A DNA stretch of 64,000 nt from Sulfitobacter sp. CW3 (GCF_019392245.1 NZ_JAHXRL010000007.1:124001-188000); one strand, 5' to 3'; counted from the stretch's first letter, positions 25,055-33,743 are shown. Numbers and translations are program-made. Notes: generated from the letters alone by a model not told the origin.

Positions 25055-25876
25055 TTAATGCAGCGCTTGTTCAAAAATGTTCGGCCCGCTCATCACGTTG
25101 ATGCCACCGCTCACCGGAATAACGGCACCCGTGATATAGGCCCCGCCGATACCGCATAGAAACAGCATACAGCCCGCGATGTCAGTATCCGTACCCACGC
25201 GACGTAGCGGCACATCTTCGCCGACCTTGCTGCGCATACCTTCGTCATGGGTGGCAAAGGCGGTCATGCGCGACACGAACGGCCCCGGTGCCAAAGCGTT
25301 CACGGTGATCGCATCGCCGGCCAGTTCCTTGGCCAGAATTTTGCTCAGGTGGATCACGGCGGCCTTGGATGCGGAATAGCTGTAGGCACCGTCGCCCATC
25401 TCGCGTTCACCCATGACCGAGCCGACATTCACAACCCGCGCAGGGTCTTCGATGGTCGCGTGTTTCTTGAGCATTGGAAGCAGCTTTTGTGTCAGGTCGA
25501 ACAGACCGGCCACATTGACGTTCATCACCTTTTCCCACGCCTTGAAGGGGAAATCGCCCAGCGGTGCCCCCCAAGTGATCCCCGCGTTGTTCATCAGGAT
25601 ATCAAGGCGATCAGTGCGCGCTTTCACCGCTTCCACCATCGCATCCACACCTTCTTCGGTGCCGACATCGCCAGCAAACCCGATGGCTTTGCCACTGGCA
25701 CCCATCGCGTTCAGCTCTTTTGCAACAGCCTCGCAAGCGTCGCCTTTGCGGCTGGCGATCAGGACAGTCGCGCCTGCGCGGACCAGCGCTTCGGCAGCCA
25801 TGCGGCCAATGCCTGTGGCACCGCCGGTGACTAGGGCGGTTTTACCCTCAAGCCCGAAAAGTGTATTGATATCCAT
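25055..25876 (-). CDS. SDR family oxidoreductase
   Basis: A 273-residue classical SDR with TGGATGIGRMAAEAL near residue 17, NNAGITWGAP near 97, serine in VNVGSVMGE and catalytic YSYSASKAA. The ASRKGDACE segment after strand 2 lacks the NAD-type aspartate, so NADPH use is likely. It is similar in layout to gluconate-dehydrogenase-like and acyl-CoA-linked SDRs. It follows the acyl-CoA dehydrogenase by 3 bases, so it acts in the same operon; reaction not identified. Confidence 0.86.
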   Translation of the reverse strand: MDINTLFGLEGKTALVTGGATGIGRMAAEALVRAGATVLIASRKGDACEAVAKELNAMGASGKAIGFAGDVGTEEGVDAMVEAVKARTDRLDILMNNAGITWGAPLGDFPFKAWEKVMNVNVAGLFDLTQKLLPMLKKHATIEDPARVVNVGSVMGEREMGDGAYSYSASKAAVIHLSKILAKELAGDAITVNALAPGPFVSRMTAFATHDEGMRSKVGEDVPLRRVGTDTDIAGCMLFLCGIGGAYITGAVIPVSGGINVMSGPNIFEQALH

Positions 25877-25879
25877 AGT

Positions 25880-26995
25880 TTAAAATCCTCTGTGCTTGGC
25901 GACTTGGTTCGCGTGATAACCATAATCACCCAGCCATTCAGCGCCCACACGGGCGCGTTTCATATAAAATCCGATGTCATAAGCGTCGGTCATGCCGATA
26001 CCCCCATGCATCTGAACACCCTCTTGCACCGCCAGTTGCGCCGTCGAAGTGGCACGTGCCTTGGCGAGTGAGACTGCCATGGTGGCGTTGTCAGGGTCTT
26101 CGTCCAGCATGCGGCCCGCGTTCATGATTGCTGATGCTGTCACTTCGATCTCGCACCACAGATGGGCGGCGCGGTGCTGCAAGGCTTGGAAGTTGCCAAT
26201 GACAGTACCGAATTGCTTGCGCTCTTTCAGGTAAGCCACAGTCATCCCGAACGCACCAGCAGACAGCCCTGCCATCTCGGCGGCAAGCGCTGCCTGGCCT
26301 GCTTCTAGCGCGGGCTTCAACACGCTCATCGCGCTATCCACTTGACCCATGACATCCTCGCCTGTGGCTTCGACATTGTCGAAATCGATACGCGCGGAAT
26401 CCCGTGCGTCGATCATGTTTTGTGCATTGCGGGTGATACCTGCGCGGTCGGCCGGAATATCGAACAGCGTCAGACCATCATCGGTCTTGGCCAACACCAG
26501 CAAACGACCTGCCAGCGCACCATCCACGACGAATGTTTTCTTACCACTCAGGCGGAAACCGTTGCCTTCGCGGGTTGCAACCATCGATGTTGCTTCGGGG
26601 TTGAACTTTGACGCTTCATCAACAGCAAGCGCATAGGTCACATCACCCGTGGCAATCGCGGCCAAAGCCTTTTGCGCGCGTGCATCGCTGACATTGCGCA
26701 GCGCCGTCGCGGCGATCACAGCGGTCGACAAAAACGGGCTGACGACCAAGGTCTTGCCCATTTCATGCGCCAGAACGCCTGCCGCGGCGTGGCCCATGTC
26801 GGACCCGCCAGCAGATTCAGGCACCAGCACACCGGCCCAGCCCATGTCAGCCATTTCTTTCCACATCTTCGCATCGTGGGTTTTTCCCGCGTCCCGCAGA
26901 TCGCGGAACGCTTTGACAGGGGCGGATTTATCAAGGAAACCGCGCGCGGCGTCGGCCAGCATGGTTTCGTCTTCGGTCATTACCAGATTTGCCAT
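25880..26995 (-). CDS. Acyl-CoA dehydrogenase, subunit without the C-terminal catalytic glutamate
   Basis: A 371-residue acyl-CoA dehydrogenase-fold protein. The N-terminal helical domain contains WAGVLVPESAGG, and the C-terminal domain contains KERKQFGTVIGNFQALQHR, a conserved FAD-contact stretch, and QMHGGIGMTDAYDIGFYMKR. The segment where a typical enzyme has YEGTSE reads GAEWLGDYGYHANQ, so the usual catalytic base is missing. The next gene encodes a partner with it. Such pairs form heteromeric FadE enzymes in steroid and side-chain degradation. Separated from the partner by 3 bases. Confidence 0.87.
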   Translation of the reverse strand: MANLVMTEDETMLADAARGFLDKSAPVKAFRDLRDAGKTHDAKMWKEMADMGWAGVLVPESAGGSDMGHAAAGVLAHEMGKTLVVSPFLSTAVIAATALRNVSDARAQKALAAIATGDVTYALAVDEASKFNPEATSMVATREGNGFRLSGKKTFVVDGALAGRLLVLAKTDDGLTLFDIPADRAGITRNAQNMIDARDSARIDFDNVEATGEDVMGQVDSAMSVLKPALEAGQAALAAEMAGLSAGAFGMTVAYLKERKQFGTVIGNFQALQHRAAHLWCEIEVTASAIMNAGRMLDEDPDNATMAVSLAKARATSTAQLAVQEGVQMHGGIGMTDAYDIGFYMKRARVGAEWLGDYGYHANQVAKHRGF

Positions 26996-26998
26996 GAT

Positions 26999-28174
26999 TT
27001 ATGCCCCCAGCCCAAGAACGCGGCGCGATACGATGCTTAGCATCACCTCGGATGTGCCGCCTTCGATAGAATTCGCTTTGGTACGCAACCAATCGGCTGG
27101 CCGGTTGCCCAAAGGCCCGTCCCATTCCAGCGCATCACTGCCGCCCGCAGCCATCAGCAATTCATGGCGCTGTTTGTTCAGCTCGGTGCCCATGTATTTC
27201 AACATCGCGGACGCATCACCTGCGCCAGTTCCCGCTTCGGCCTGATCCTTGTAGCGTTCGAGTGTCAGCCCAATCGCCAGCGCATCCACCTCGCAGCGCA
27301 TCGCGTCGGCGCGCAGGGTGGTCTCCATTTCCTGACCTTCGCCAAGGGATTCGTTCAAAACCGCCCCCAAAGCACGCCCGCCAGACAGACCCTGCCCCCC
27401 GCCCGAGATCATCTCGCGTTCATGCGTCAGCAGGTATTTCGCCACGTCCCAACCGCGGTTTTCGGTGCCGACGATCTGGTGTTTCGGCACCTTCACATCG
27501 GTAAAGAAGGTTTCGCAAAATACCGACGCGCCCGAGATCAGTTTGATCGGGCGGGTTTCAACGCCTGCGTCTTCCATGTTGATCAGCAGGAACGAAATAC
27601 CCTTGTGTTTGGGCGCTTCACGGTCGGTGCGGATCAGCGCGAAAATCCAGTCGGCTTTGTCAGCATAAGACGTCCAGATTTTCTGACCGTTGACCAACCA
27701 GTGATCGCCCTTGTCTTCGCCCTTGGTCTGAACACTGGCCAGATCGGACCCGGCACCCGGCTCGGAATAGCCTTGGCACCAGCGGATTTCACCGCGTGCA
27801 ATCGGGGGCAAATAATGCAGTTTTTGTTCGTGCGATCCAAAGTGCAGCAAGGCTGGCCCAAGCATCCAGATGCCAAAGCTGTCCAGCGGACTGCGGGCAC
27901 CGATACGGTCCATTTCCTCTTTGAAAATCTTTTCTTGCGAACGGTTTAGCCCGGCACCGCCGTATTCGACCGGCCACGTGGGCACGGTGTACCCCTTAGA
28001 TGCAGCGCGTCCCATCCAGTCGCGTTGCGCGTCTGTTTCGAACTTAAAATTCTTGCCACCCCAACAGATGGATGCTTCACTGGCCTCGCCACCACGCATT
28101 TCGGCCGGGCAATTTGCCTCCAGCCAATCGCGCAGTTCAACTCGGAAACCCTCCAGTTCCTGATTGGACTGCAT
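26999..28174 (-). CDS. Acyl-CoA dehydrogenase, catalytic-glutamate subunit
   Basis: A 391-residue acyl-CoA dehydrogenase. ATG 28174 is preceded by GGGGGGAG and fits the family start; a longer in-frame extension upstream runs through the divergent promoter region. The FAD segments are CQGYSEPGAGSDLASVQTKG and WLVNGQKIWTSYA. The C-terminal catalytic region is NSIEGGTSEVMLSIVSRRVL, with the glutamate present. First gene of the long minus-strand operon, next to a smaller dehydrogenase lacking that residue. Confidence 0.9.
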   Translation of the reverse strand: MQSNQELEGFRVELRDWLEANCPAEMRGGEASEASICWGGKNFKFETDAQRDWMGRAASKGYTVPTWPVEYGGAGLNRSQEKIFKEEMDRIGARSPLDSFGIWMLGPALLHFGSHEQKLHYLPPIARGEIRWCQGYSEPGAGSDLASVQTKGEDKGDHWLVNGQKIWTSYADKADWIFALIRTDREAPKHKGISFLLINMEDAGVETRPIKLISGASVFCETFFTDVKVPKHQIVGTENRGWDVAKYLLTHEREMISGGGQGLSGGRALGAVLNESLGEGQEMETTLRADAMRCEVDALAIGLTLERYKDQAEAGTGAGDASAMLKYMGTELNKQRHELLMAAGGSDALEWDGPLGNRPADWLRTKANSIEGGTSEVMLSIVSRRVLGLGA

Positions 28175-28196
28175 CGTATTCTCCCCCCTCGATTTT

Positions 28197-28246
28197 GCGG
28201 ATAACAATTCCGCACTGCAAAATTGCATTTCGAAATTCGATTGACA
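28197..28246. promoter_or_regulatory. Divergent promoter region with two palindromes and a -35 box
   Basis: Between the divergent starts at 28174 and 28302 lie GCGGA-N7-TCCGC (28197-28213), a perfect ATTTCGAAAT palindrome (28227-28236) and a consensus TTGACA (28241-28246) reading toward the plus-strand operon. A clear -10 box is not obvious. The palindromes are candidate sites for the IclR or another regulator. Confidence 0.4.
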
Positions 28247-28301
28247 AGACAGTTTCTGAACGCACCTATTGCTTTGCAAATTCTTGAGGAGGAATGTCGA
28301 A

Positions 28302-29300
28302 ATGAAAGCCATGCTAAGCACCGCACCCGGTGGCCCGGAAACCCTGGAGCTGACAGAGCTGCCGCAACCCGAACCCAAAAAAGGCGAGGTCCGCATTCGG
28401 GTCCGTGCTGCTGGTCTAAATTTCCCTGACACGTTGATTATTCAGGATCTTTACCAGATGAAACCACCCCGCCCCTTTGCCCCGGGTGGCGAGGTTGCAG
28501 GTGATATCGACGCGGTTGGTGAAGGCGTCACAAACGTTGCTGTCGGTGACCGTGTTCTGGCGATGACGGGCTTTGGCGGCTTTGCCACTGACATGTGTAT
28601 TGATGCCGGTCGGGTCATGAAAATACCCGATGCGATGCCATATGACGAAGCGTCATGTTTGGTGCTGACCTATGGCACGTCGCATCACGCGTTGAAAAAC
28701 CGCGCTGAAATCAAGGCGGGCGAATCCTTGCTGATCCTTGGTGCTGCGGGTGGTGTGGGTGCTGCTGCGATCGAGTTGGGCAAAGCCGCCGGTGCAAAAG
28801 TCATCGCTGCCGTATCGTCCGAGGAAAAGGCGCAGTTCTGTCGTGATTTAGGTGCAGACGAAACAATCGTCTACAGCCGCGATATGGATGACCGCGCCAC
28901 ACAAAAAGAGTTCTCGAACGAGATCAAAAAGCTTGCAGGCGGTGACGGTGTTGATGTCGTCTATGACGCCGTTGGCGGTGCATATGCAGAACCCGCCGTG
29001 CGCGCGCTAGCGTGGAAAGGCCGCTATCTGGTTGTCGGTTTCCCCGCTGGTATCCCGAAGATTCCGCTGAACCTGACACTGCTAAAGGGGTGCCAGATCG
29101 TTGGCGTCTTTTGGGGCGCACACACGGTCCGCGAACCCCAAGCCCATGCCGAAAACATGGCCGATCTGTTTCGCATGTACGCAAGCGGCCAGATCAAACC
29201 GCGTATCTCTGCCCGTTTCCCGTTGGAAAAGGCAGCCGATGCGTTGACCCTGATGCAGGACCGCAAGGTTCTGGGCAAAGTCGTTCTTGACGTTGATTGA
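28302..29300 (+). CDS. NADPH:quinone oxidoreductase family protein (zinc-free MDR)
   Basis: A 332-residue medium-chain reductase. ATG 28302 has GAGGAGG 9 bases upstream. The N-terminal GroES-like domain has AAGLNFPDTLIIQDLYQ near residue 40 and FAPGGEVAGDIDAVGEGV. The Rossmann loop is ILGAAGGVGAAAIELGKAAGA near 148. Structural zinc cysteines are absent, as in quinone reductase and enoyl reductase branches. First gene of a plus-strand trio divergent from the acyl-CoA operon; a 2-enoyl thioester reductase role is possible. Confidence 0.88.
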   Translation: MKAMLSTAPGGPETLELTELPQPEPKKGEVRIRVRAAGLNFPDTLIIQDLYQMKPPRPFAPGGEVAGDIDAVGEGVTNVAVGDRVLAMTGFGGFATDMCIDAGRVMKIPDAMPYDEASCLVLTYGTSHHALKNRAEIKAGESLLILGAAGGVGAAAIELGKAAGAKVIAAVSSEEKAQFCRDLGADETIVYSRDMDDRATQKEFSNEIKKLAGGDGVDVVYDAVGGAYAEPAVRALAWKGRYLVVGFPAGIPKIPLNLTLLKGCQIVGVFWGAHTVREPQAHAENMADLFRMYASGQIKPRISARFPLEKAADALTLMQDRKVLGKVVLDVD

Positions 29301-29318
29301 GCCTGAAAGGAAAGCAAC

Positions 29319-30323
29319 ATGACAAACCGACAAATCGTTATCGCCGAACTGCCGACCGATGCCCTGACGCCCGCACATTTCACAGAAACCACAACCGATA
29401 TGCCCACAGCGGGCGACGGTCAGGTGGTGCTCAAGGTCATTTTGATGTCCATCGACGCGGCAAACCGGTCTTGGATGAAGGGCGCGACATACCGCGCTGC
29501 TGTGAATGCCGGCGACGCAATGCCGACATATGCAATCTGCGAAGTCACCGAAAGCAAATCAGACCGTCTGGCCGTTGGTGATATCGTCGCCGCCGAAGCA
29601 ACTTGGTCAAATTACATCGTCGCCGAGGCACGCAAATGCGAAAAGCTGCCCAAAGTACCGGAACTGTCCAACCTGATGTCTGTCTATGGCATTGCGGGCA
29701 AGACCGCATTTCACGGGCTGATTTCCGTTGGCCAACCCATTGCAGGCGAAACCGTGCTGGTATCGGCGGCGGCGGGGTCGGTCGGCGGCTACGTTGGGCA
29801 AATCGCCAAGGCGCTTGGGTGCCGTGTTGTCGGCATCGCCGGTGGCGCTGAAAAATGCAAATGGGTCAAAGAAGAGCTCGGCTTTGACGAGTGTCTTGAT
29901 TACCGCGCACCGGGCTTGGGCAAAGCATTGCGCGCCGCCTGCCCTGATGGGGTCGATGTGTATTTCGACAATGTCGGCGGCGCTGTGTTGGAAACCGCGC
30001 TGTTCAGCATGAACGAAAAGGGCCGGATCGTCTGCTGCGGCGCGATCAGCCAGTATGATACCGAAACACCAACCGGCCCGCGCAACCTGCCCGGTCTTGT
30101 TGTTGTTAAACGGCTGCGCATGGAAGGCTTCATTGTGATGGACTGGGCCCATGACGATGCCAAAGCCCTGCGCGCGCTGCAGACATGGGTCGCGAATGGT
30201 CAGATCAAAGTGACCGAAGACATTGTCGAAGGCCTTGAGAACGCGCCGCAAGCGTTGATTGGCCTTTTGGCAGGCGACAACAAAGGCAAGCGTATGGTGC
30301 GCGTTGCCGCTGATCCAGCATAG
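29319..30323 (+). CDS. NADP-dependent oxidoreductase (zinc-free MDR, leukotriene B4 dehydrogenase-like)
   Basis: A 334-residue reductase of the prostaglandin/alkenal reductase branch. N-terminal LMSIDAANRSWMKG corresponds to the family segment around DPYMRGRM. The nucleotide loop is VSAAAGSVGGYVGQIAKALG near residue 148, followed by the NADPH segment GIAGGAEKCKW. YFDNVGGAVLETAL and ISQYD are typical. The family reduces alpha,beta-unsaturated ketones or enoyl-CoAs. It follows the first reductase by 18 bases. Confidence 0.9.
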   Translation: MTNRQIVIAELPTDALTPAHFTETTTDMPTAGDGQVVLKVILMSIDAANRSWMKGATYRAAVNAGDAMPTYAICEVTESKSDRLAVGDIVAAEATWSNYIVAEARKCEKLPKVPELSNLMSVYGIAGKTAFHGLISVGQPIAGETVLVSAAAGSVGGYVGQIAKALGCRVVGIAGGAEKCKWVKEELGFDECLDYRAPGLGKALRAACPDGVDVYFDNVGGAVLETALFSMNEKGRIVCCGAISQYDTETPTGPRNLPGLVVVKRLRMEGFIVMDWAHDDAKALRALQTWVANGQIKVTEDIVEGLENAPQALIGLLAGDNKGKRMVRVAADPA

Positions 30324-30335
30324 GAGGAAACCACC

Positions 30336-30806
30336 ATGTCTTCATTGAAAAAGGCGGTTGAGCACAGCGAAACCCTGATCGGGACCGAAGTCGGGGTATC
30401 CGACTGGATCACCGTTGACCAAGAAATGATCGATCAATTCGCGAAAACGACTCATGATATGCAATGGATCCACATCGATCCAGAACGCGCCGCCGCAGAA
30501 ACCCCGTTCGGGGGCACGATTGCCCATGGTTTCCTGACATTGTCGCTGGCCAGCCGCTTTGCCTATGATTGCTTTAGCATGATGCCGGGTCAGGTGATGG
30601 GCATTAACTATGGCATGAACAAACTGCGCTTTTTACGGCCTGTGCCTGCCGGATCGCGTCTGCGTGGGCGGTTCACCTTGCAAAAAGTCACAGCCCGCAA
30701 CGCAACAGACATGCTGCGGGAAAACCTGCTAACGATCGAGATTGAAGGCGAGGAAACCCCTGCCCTGATCTGCGAATGGCTGGGGCTTGCCGTCTTTAAA
30801 GACTAA
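30336..30806 (+). CDS. MaoC family dehydratase, (R)-specific enoyl-CoA hydratase type
   Basis: A 156-residue single-hotdog protein. The hydratase-2 motif is clear: DQFAKTTHDMQWIHIDPERA around residues 34-52, with catalytic aspartate and histidine, then the glycine-rich FGGTIAHGFLTLSL. It would hydrate 2-enoyl-CoA to the (3R)-hydroxy form and could partner the (3R)-dehydrogenase-like SDR at 24118. AGGAGG precedes ATG 30336. Last gene of the trio; a hairpin terminator follows. Confidence 0.9.
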   Translation: MSSLKKAVEHSETLIGTEVGVSDWITVDQEMIDQFAKTTHDMQWIHIDPERAAAETPFGGTIAHGFLTLSLASRFAYDCFSMMPGQVMGINYGMNKLRFLRPVPAGSRLRGRFTLQKVTARNATDMLRENLLTIEIEGEETPALICEWLGLAVFKD

Positions 30807-30825
30807 ACCGTTCTGCATTTGACAC

Positions 30826-30853
30826 AAAGGTCGCCTTGCACTGGGCGGCCTTT
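30826..30853. terminator. Bidirectional terminator between convergent maoC-like and MFS genes
   Basis: A 10-base-pair stem with one wobble (AAAGGTCGCC with GGCGGCCTTT) and an 8-base loop. The arms carry AAA at one side and TTT at the other, so it works in both directions. It lies 20 bases after the MaoC stop and 30 before the MFS stop. Confidence 0.75.
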
Positions 30854-30882
30854 GGTATTTCCGGCACGCCAAGGGTACCTGC

Positions 30883-32151
30883 CTATTTGTCGGGGGCTGT
30901 CACGGGGCTGGATTGCGCAGCCAACGGACCGCATTGCGCCGGCGATTGATCAGGCAGCGGTTTGGCAACAGCCGGACCCAGCCTGTGATACCATGCAAAC
31001 GCAATACACGCGACAATACCCATGATCGGGATCAAGGTGCCCATCGCAACAACTGCATCTCCCATCAAGGCACCCAGCGACCCCATCAACAGTCCTGACC
31101 CCATCTGAATAAAGCCCAACATCGATGCAGCGGCACCAGCGGCACGCCCAAATGGCGCAAGGGCGGCTGTCGACATTGCCGGCATCACAAATGCAATCCC
31201 GAAGGAATAAACGGCCACGGGGATCATCACATGCAAGAAGCTGGGCGACCACATCAGCAGCGTCAATGTCCCCATGCTGCCCAACGCGATAAACACCAGG
31301 CCAGGGGCAACCAAAGCATTCGCGCCATATCTTTTCATAAGAGTGCGACAGATCAGGGAGGCCGCGAAAAAGCTGCCTGATTGCGCCAGCATCGAGGCCC
31401 CGAATTGCGCAGGTGACAGGCCGACCTCATTCATCAGGATGAACGGCAAAAACGTCGCCTGTGCGTAAACAGCACCCAATGCACCCCCCATGACCAACGA
31501 CGCTGAAATAAAGTGCTTGTTGGTCAAGAGCATCTTGTAAGTGCGCCCAAGCGCTGGAAAATTTAGCCGCGATCGGTCGGTGACAACCGTTTCCTTCAAC
31601 GCGAAAATGACGACCGCGATAATACCGGCACCAAACACCGTCATTAACAAAAAGATCGACCGCCAGCCAAACAACGGCAGCATCAGCCCACCGATTGTTG
31701 GGGCCAGCGCAGGCCCAAGCGCCAGAATAATACCAATCAGATTCATGATCCGCGACGACTGGTCATCGGTGAACAGATCGCGCACCAACGCCCGTGAAAT
31801 CGCCACACCAACCGACGCGCCGATCCCTTGGACAAAGCGCGCGCCCATCAGAACCTCGACCGACGGGGATAACATCGCTGCCAGACTTGCAACGCAATAC
31901 AAAGCCATGAATGCAATCGTTACCGGACGCCGACCCAATGCGTCAGACAGCGGCCCCGCAACCAATTGCGCGCAGGCAAAACCGCCGAAATATAGCGTCA
32001 GGGTCAGCTTGATGACCGATTCAGTTGACCCGAAATGGCGCACCAGCTCGGTCATGGCGGGGGTGTATAAGGCCATAGAAACCGGCCCGATGGCCACCAA
32101 CATCGCGCCAATGATACTGACCCTGCGTTCGGTCATTAAGGGGGCGGTCAT
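30883..32151 (-). CDS. Bcr/CflA family multidrug efflux MFS transporter
   Basis: A 422-residue inner-membrane proton antiporter with 12 predicted membrane helices. The MFS motif A appears as GPLSDALGRRPVTIAF near residue 64. The motif C-like stretch, ALGPALAPTIGGL near 145, is typical of drug:H+ antiporters. The start overlaps the stop of the MarR gene (ATGA), so repressor and pump are cotranscribed. Members export chloramphenicol, bicyclomycin or sulfonamides; here substrate is unknown. Confidence 0.9.
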   Translation of the reverse strand: MTAPLMTERRVSIIGAMLVAIGPVSMALYTPAMTELVRHFGSTESVIKLTLTLYFGGFACAQLVAGPLSDALGRRPVTIAFMALYCVASLAAMLSPSVEVLMGARFVQGIGASVGVAISRALVRDLFTDDQSSRIMNLIGIILALGPALAPTIGGLMLPLFGWRSIFLLMTVFGAGIIAVVIFALKETVVTDRSRLNFPALGRTYKMLLTNKHFISASLVMGGALGAVYAQATFLPFILMNEVGLSPAQFGASMLAQSGSFFAASLICRTLMKRYGANALVAPGLVFIALGSMGTLTLLMWSPSFLHVMIPVAVYSFGIAFVMPAMSTAALAPFGRAAGAAASMLGFIQMGSGLLMGSLGALMGDAVVAMGTLIPIMGIVACIAFAWYHRLGPAVAKPLPDQSPAQCGPLAAQSSPVTAPDK

Positions 32152-32621
32152 AATGTGTCTTCCGCTTTCGAAGCAGCAACGCGCGGGCCATCGATATTGG
32201 CGCGCAGCTTGCGCGCGGTCTCAAGGAATGTTTTCCATTCCTCGGGGCAGAGTCCGTTTGAGATCAGATTTTCCGTCCGCTCACCCGCTTGGGCGATCTG
32301 CGCCAACGTATCCGCCGCTTTCGGTGTGAGGGTTACGATCTTGGCCCGGCGGTCTTTTGGATCAGCTTCCCGCGCGACCAAACCGTCTGTCTCAAGCCGG
32401 TCAAGAAAGCCGGTCAGGCTCATGGGGGTCATGCCAAGGCTTTCGGCCAATAGATGTTGGCGGGTGGGACCACACCGGGCCATATGCGCCAAAACGCGGG
32501 CCTCGGCCGCTGTAACCGTCAGTTGACCCGCTTCGATTTCACGGGCAAACACGCCACGGGTGATCCGCGCAATATCATTAAACAAAAATCCAAAACTATC
32601 GGTATCAATCGTTGTACGCAT
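32148..32621 (-). CDS. MarR family transcriptional regulator of the adjacent pump
   Basis: A 157-residue winged-helix repressor. The recognition region is LLAESLGMTPMSLTGFLDRL near residue 60-80 and the wing is READPKDRRAKIVTLT. ATG 32621 is preferred over the TTG immediately before it. It is the first gene of a two-gene operon with the MFS pump, and the 20-45 bases upstream hold two overlapping inverted repeats. This is the usual arrangement for autorepression lifted by a pump substrate. Confidence 0.9.
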   Translation of the reverse strand: MRTTIDTDSFGFLFNDIARITRGVFAREIEAGQLTVTAAEARVLAHMARCGPTRQHLLAESLGMTPMSLTGFLDRLETDGLVAREADPKDRRAKIVTLTPKAADTLAQIAQAGERTENLISNGLCPEEWKTFLETARKLRANIDGPRVAASKAEDTL

Positions 32622-32642
32622 CAAGGGTCCATTATTCTCTTT

Positions 32643-32668
32643 GTAAGCCTGCCTTACTATATAGCAAG
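32643..32668. promoter_or_regulatory. Overlapping palindromes upstream of the marR-pump operon
   Basis: GTAAG-N5-CTTAC (32643-32657) overlaps CTTACTATATAGCAAG (32653-32668), a 16-base palindrome with a single mismatched pair. TATATAG at its centre resembles a -10 box read on the minus strand. A MarR dimer bound here would cover the promoter. Confidence 0.6.
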
Positions 32669-32756
32669 ACCTAGCATTTATCCGCCCCCTGTCAAATTTT
32701 TATCGTTGAATAATTGGCATCAAATGCGCTGCATCCCTACCCTGCGCGGTATTTAG

Positions 32757-33743
32757 TCAGCGCAAATCTGAAACCACAAACCGGGCGCGGCTCACAAAGG
32801 TATCCCCGGCTTTCAGAAAGCTGGACGGAAAGCTGGGTTGATTGGGTGTATCCGGCCAGAATTGCGGCTCAATCGCAAGCCCCGCGCAAGGGCGATACGG
32901 CGTGCCAAGATGCCCGTTAACCGGCGCGGTATCGATATGAAGCCCATTATAAACTTGAATGCCCGGTTGGTTGGTCTGAACCTCTAACACGATACCCGAC
33001 GCTTCCAACCGGCAAACCGTCTGCATCGGAGCGTTAGAGGCATCAAGGCAGAAATTATGATCCAAAACGGCACCGACATGACGTGGTTGCCGATAATCGA
33101 ATGCCGTGCCCGCCACCCGTTCGGGCGAACCGACGGGGATTTGGTCGGCATCGACGGGTAAATACGTATCAGCCAGAACGGTCAGCATGTGATGCGAAAG
33201 GTCGGCCTGACCGGACAGGTTCCAGTATCCATGGAACGCGGGGCTGAAATACATGTCCGCATCCGACCGCCCTGTAATCTCGATCTCCAACGTGCCCGAG
33301 GCGGTCAGACGGTAAACTGCGGTCGCAACGATATTTCCGGGAAATCCACCCAGCCGATCAGGGTGTTCAAGAGTTAATTCGCACGCGTCCTCAGACACTT
33401 GGGTAAAGGTCCAGTTCCGGTCACTAAAGCCAGCGCATCCGCTGTGCAGCGTCGTGCAACCGTTTTCGTTCTTGTCCAGATCGAACAATTTACCATTAAT
33501 CTGCATCCGGCCCTTGGCGATCCGATTTGCAACCGGCCCAACTATGGCCCCGAAATAGCGCATCTGACCCAGATACGAATCGAGGGTTTCGCCACCCAGA
33601 ACCAGGCTGTGCTTAATACCCGCCACCCTATAATCCTGAAGTGTGGCACCCCAAGATAGAACCCGCGCGACGGCCCCACCAGCGCGCAATTCACACGCGT
33701 GGACCAGTGTACCATCGAGAAAAACATCAAACTTTTCTACCAT
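32757..33743 (-). CDS. Aldose 1-epimerase (galactose mutarotase) family protein
   Basis: A 328-residue beta-sandwich enzyme that interconverts alpha and beta anomers of hexoses. Recognisable parts are NRIAKGRMQINGK near residue 74, LHSGCAGFSDRNWTF near 99 with one catalytic histidine, and SPAFHGYWNLSG near 170 with the second. Near the C-terminus, LAIEPQFWPD has the catalytic glutamate. No sugar genes are adjacent, so it is probably a housekeeping enzyme. The ribosome site upstream is weak. Confidence 0.9.
   Translation of the reverse strand: MVEKFDVFLDGTLVHACELRAGGAVARVLSWGATLQDYRVAGIKHSLVLGGETLDSYLGQMRYFGAIVGPVANRIAKGRMQINGKLFDLDKNENGCTTLHSGCAGFSDRNWTFTQVSEDACELTLEHPDRLGGFPGNIVATAVYRLTASGTLEIEITGRSDADMYFSPAFHGYWNLSGQADLSHHMLTVLADTYLPVDADQIPVGSPERVAGTAFDYRQPRHVGAVLDHNFCLDASNAPMQTVCRLEASGIVLEVQTNQPGIQVYNGLHIDTAPVNGHLGTPYRPCAGLAIEPQFWPDTPNQPSFPSSFLKAGDTFVSRARFVVSDLR

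Noticed and set aside
28197..28213. Lac operator-like sequence as a sign of vector contamination
   Set aside because: Only 13 bases match and the flanks are unlike lac vectors; the sequence continues smoothly into native promoters.
28294..28305. Three-codon mini-frame (ATG TCG AAA TGA) overlapping the quinone oxidoreductase start
   Set aside because: Could be a coupling device, but it is too short to separate from chance; the GAGGAGG at 9-base spacing suffices for ATG 28302.
28175..28432. N-terminal extension of the 391-residue acyl-CoA dehydrogenase
   Set aside because: It would run through the divergent promoter and the start of the quinone oxidoreductase gene; ATG 28174 has a good ribosome site.
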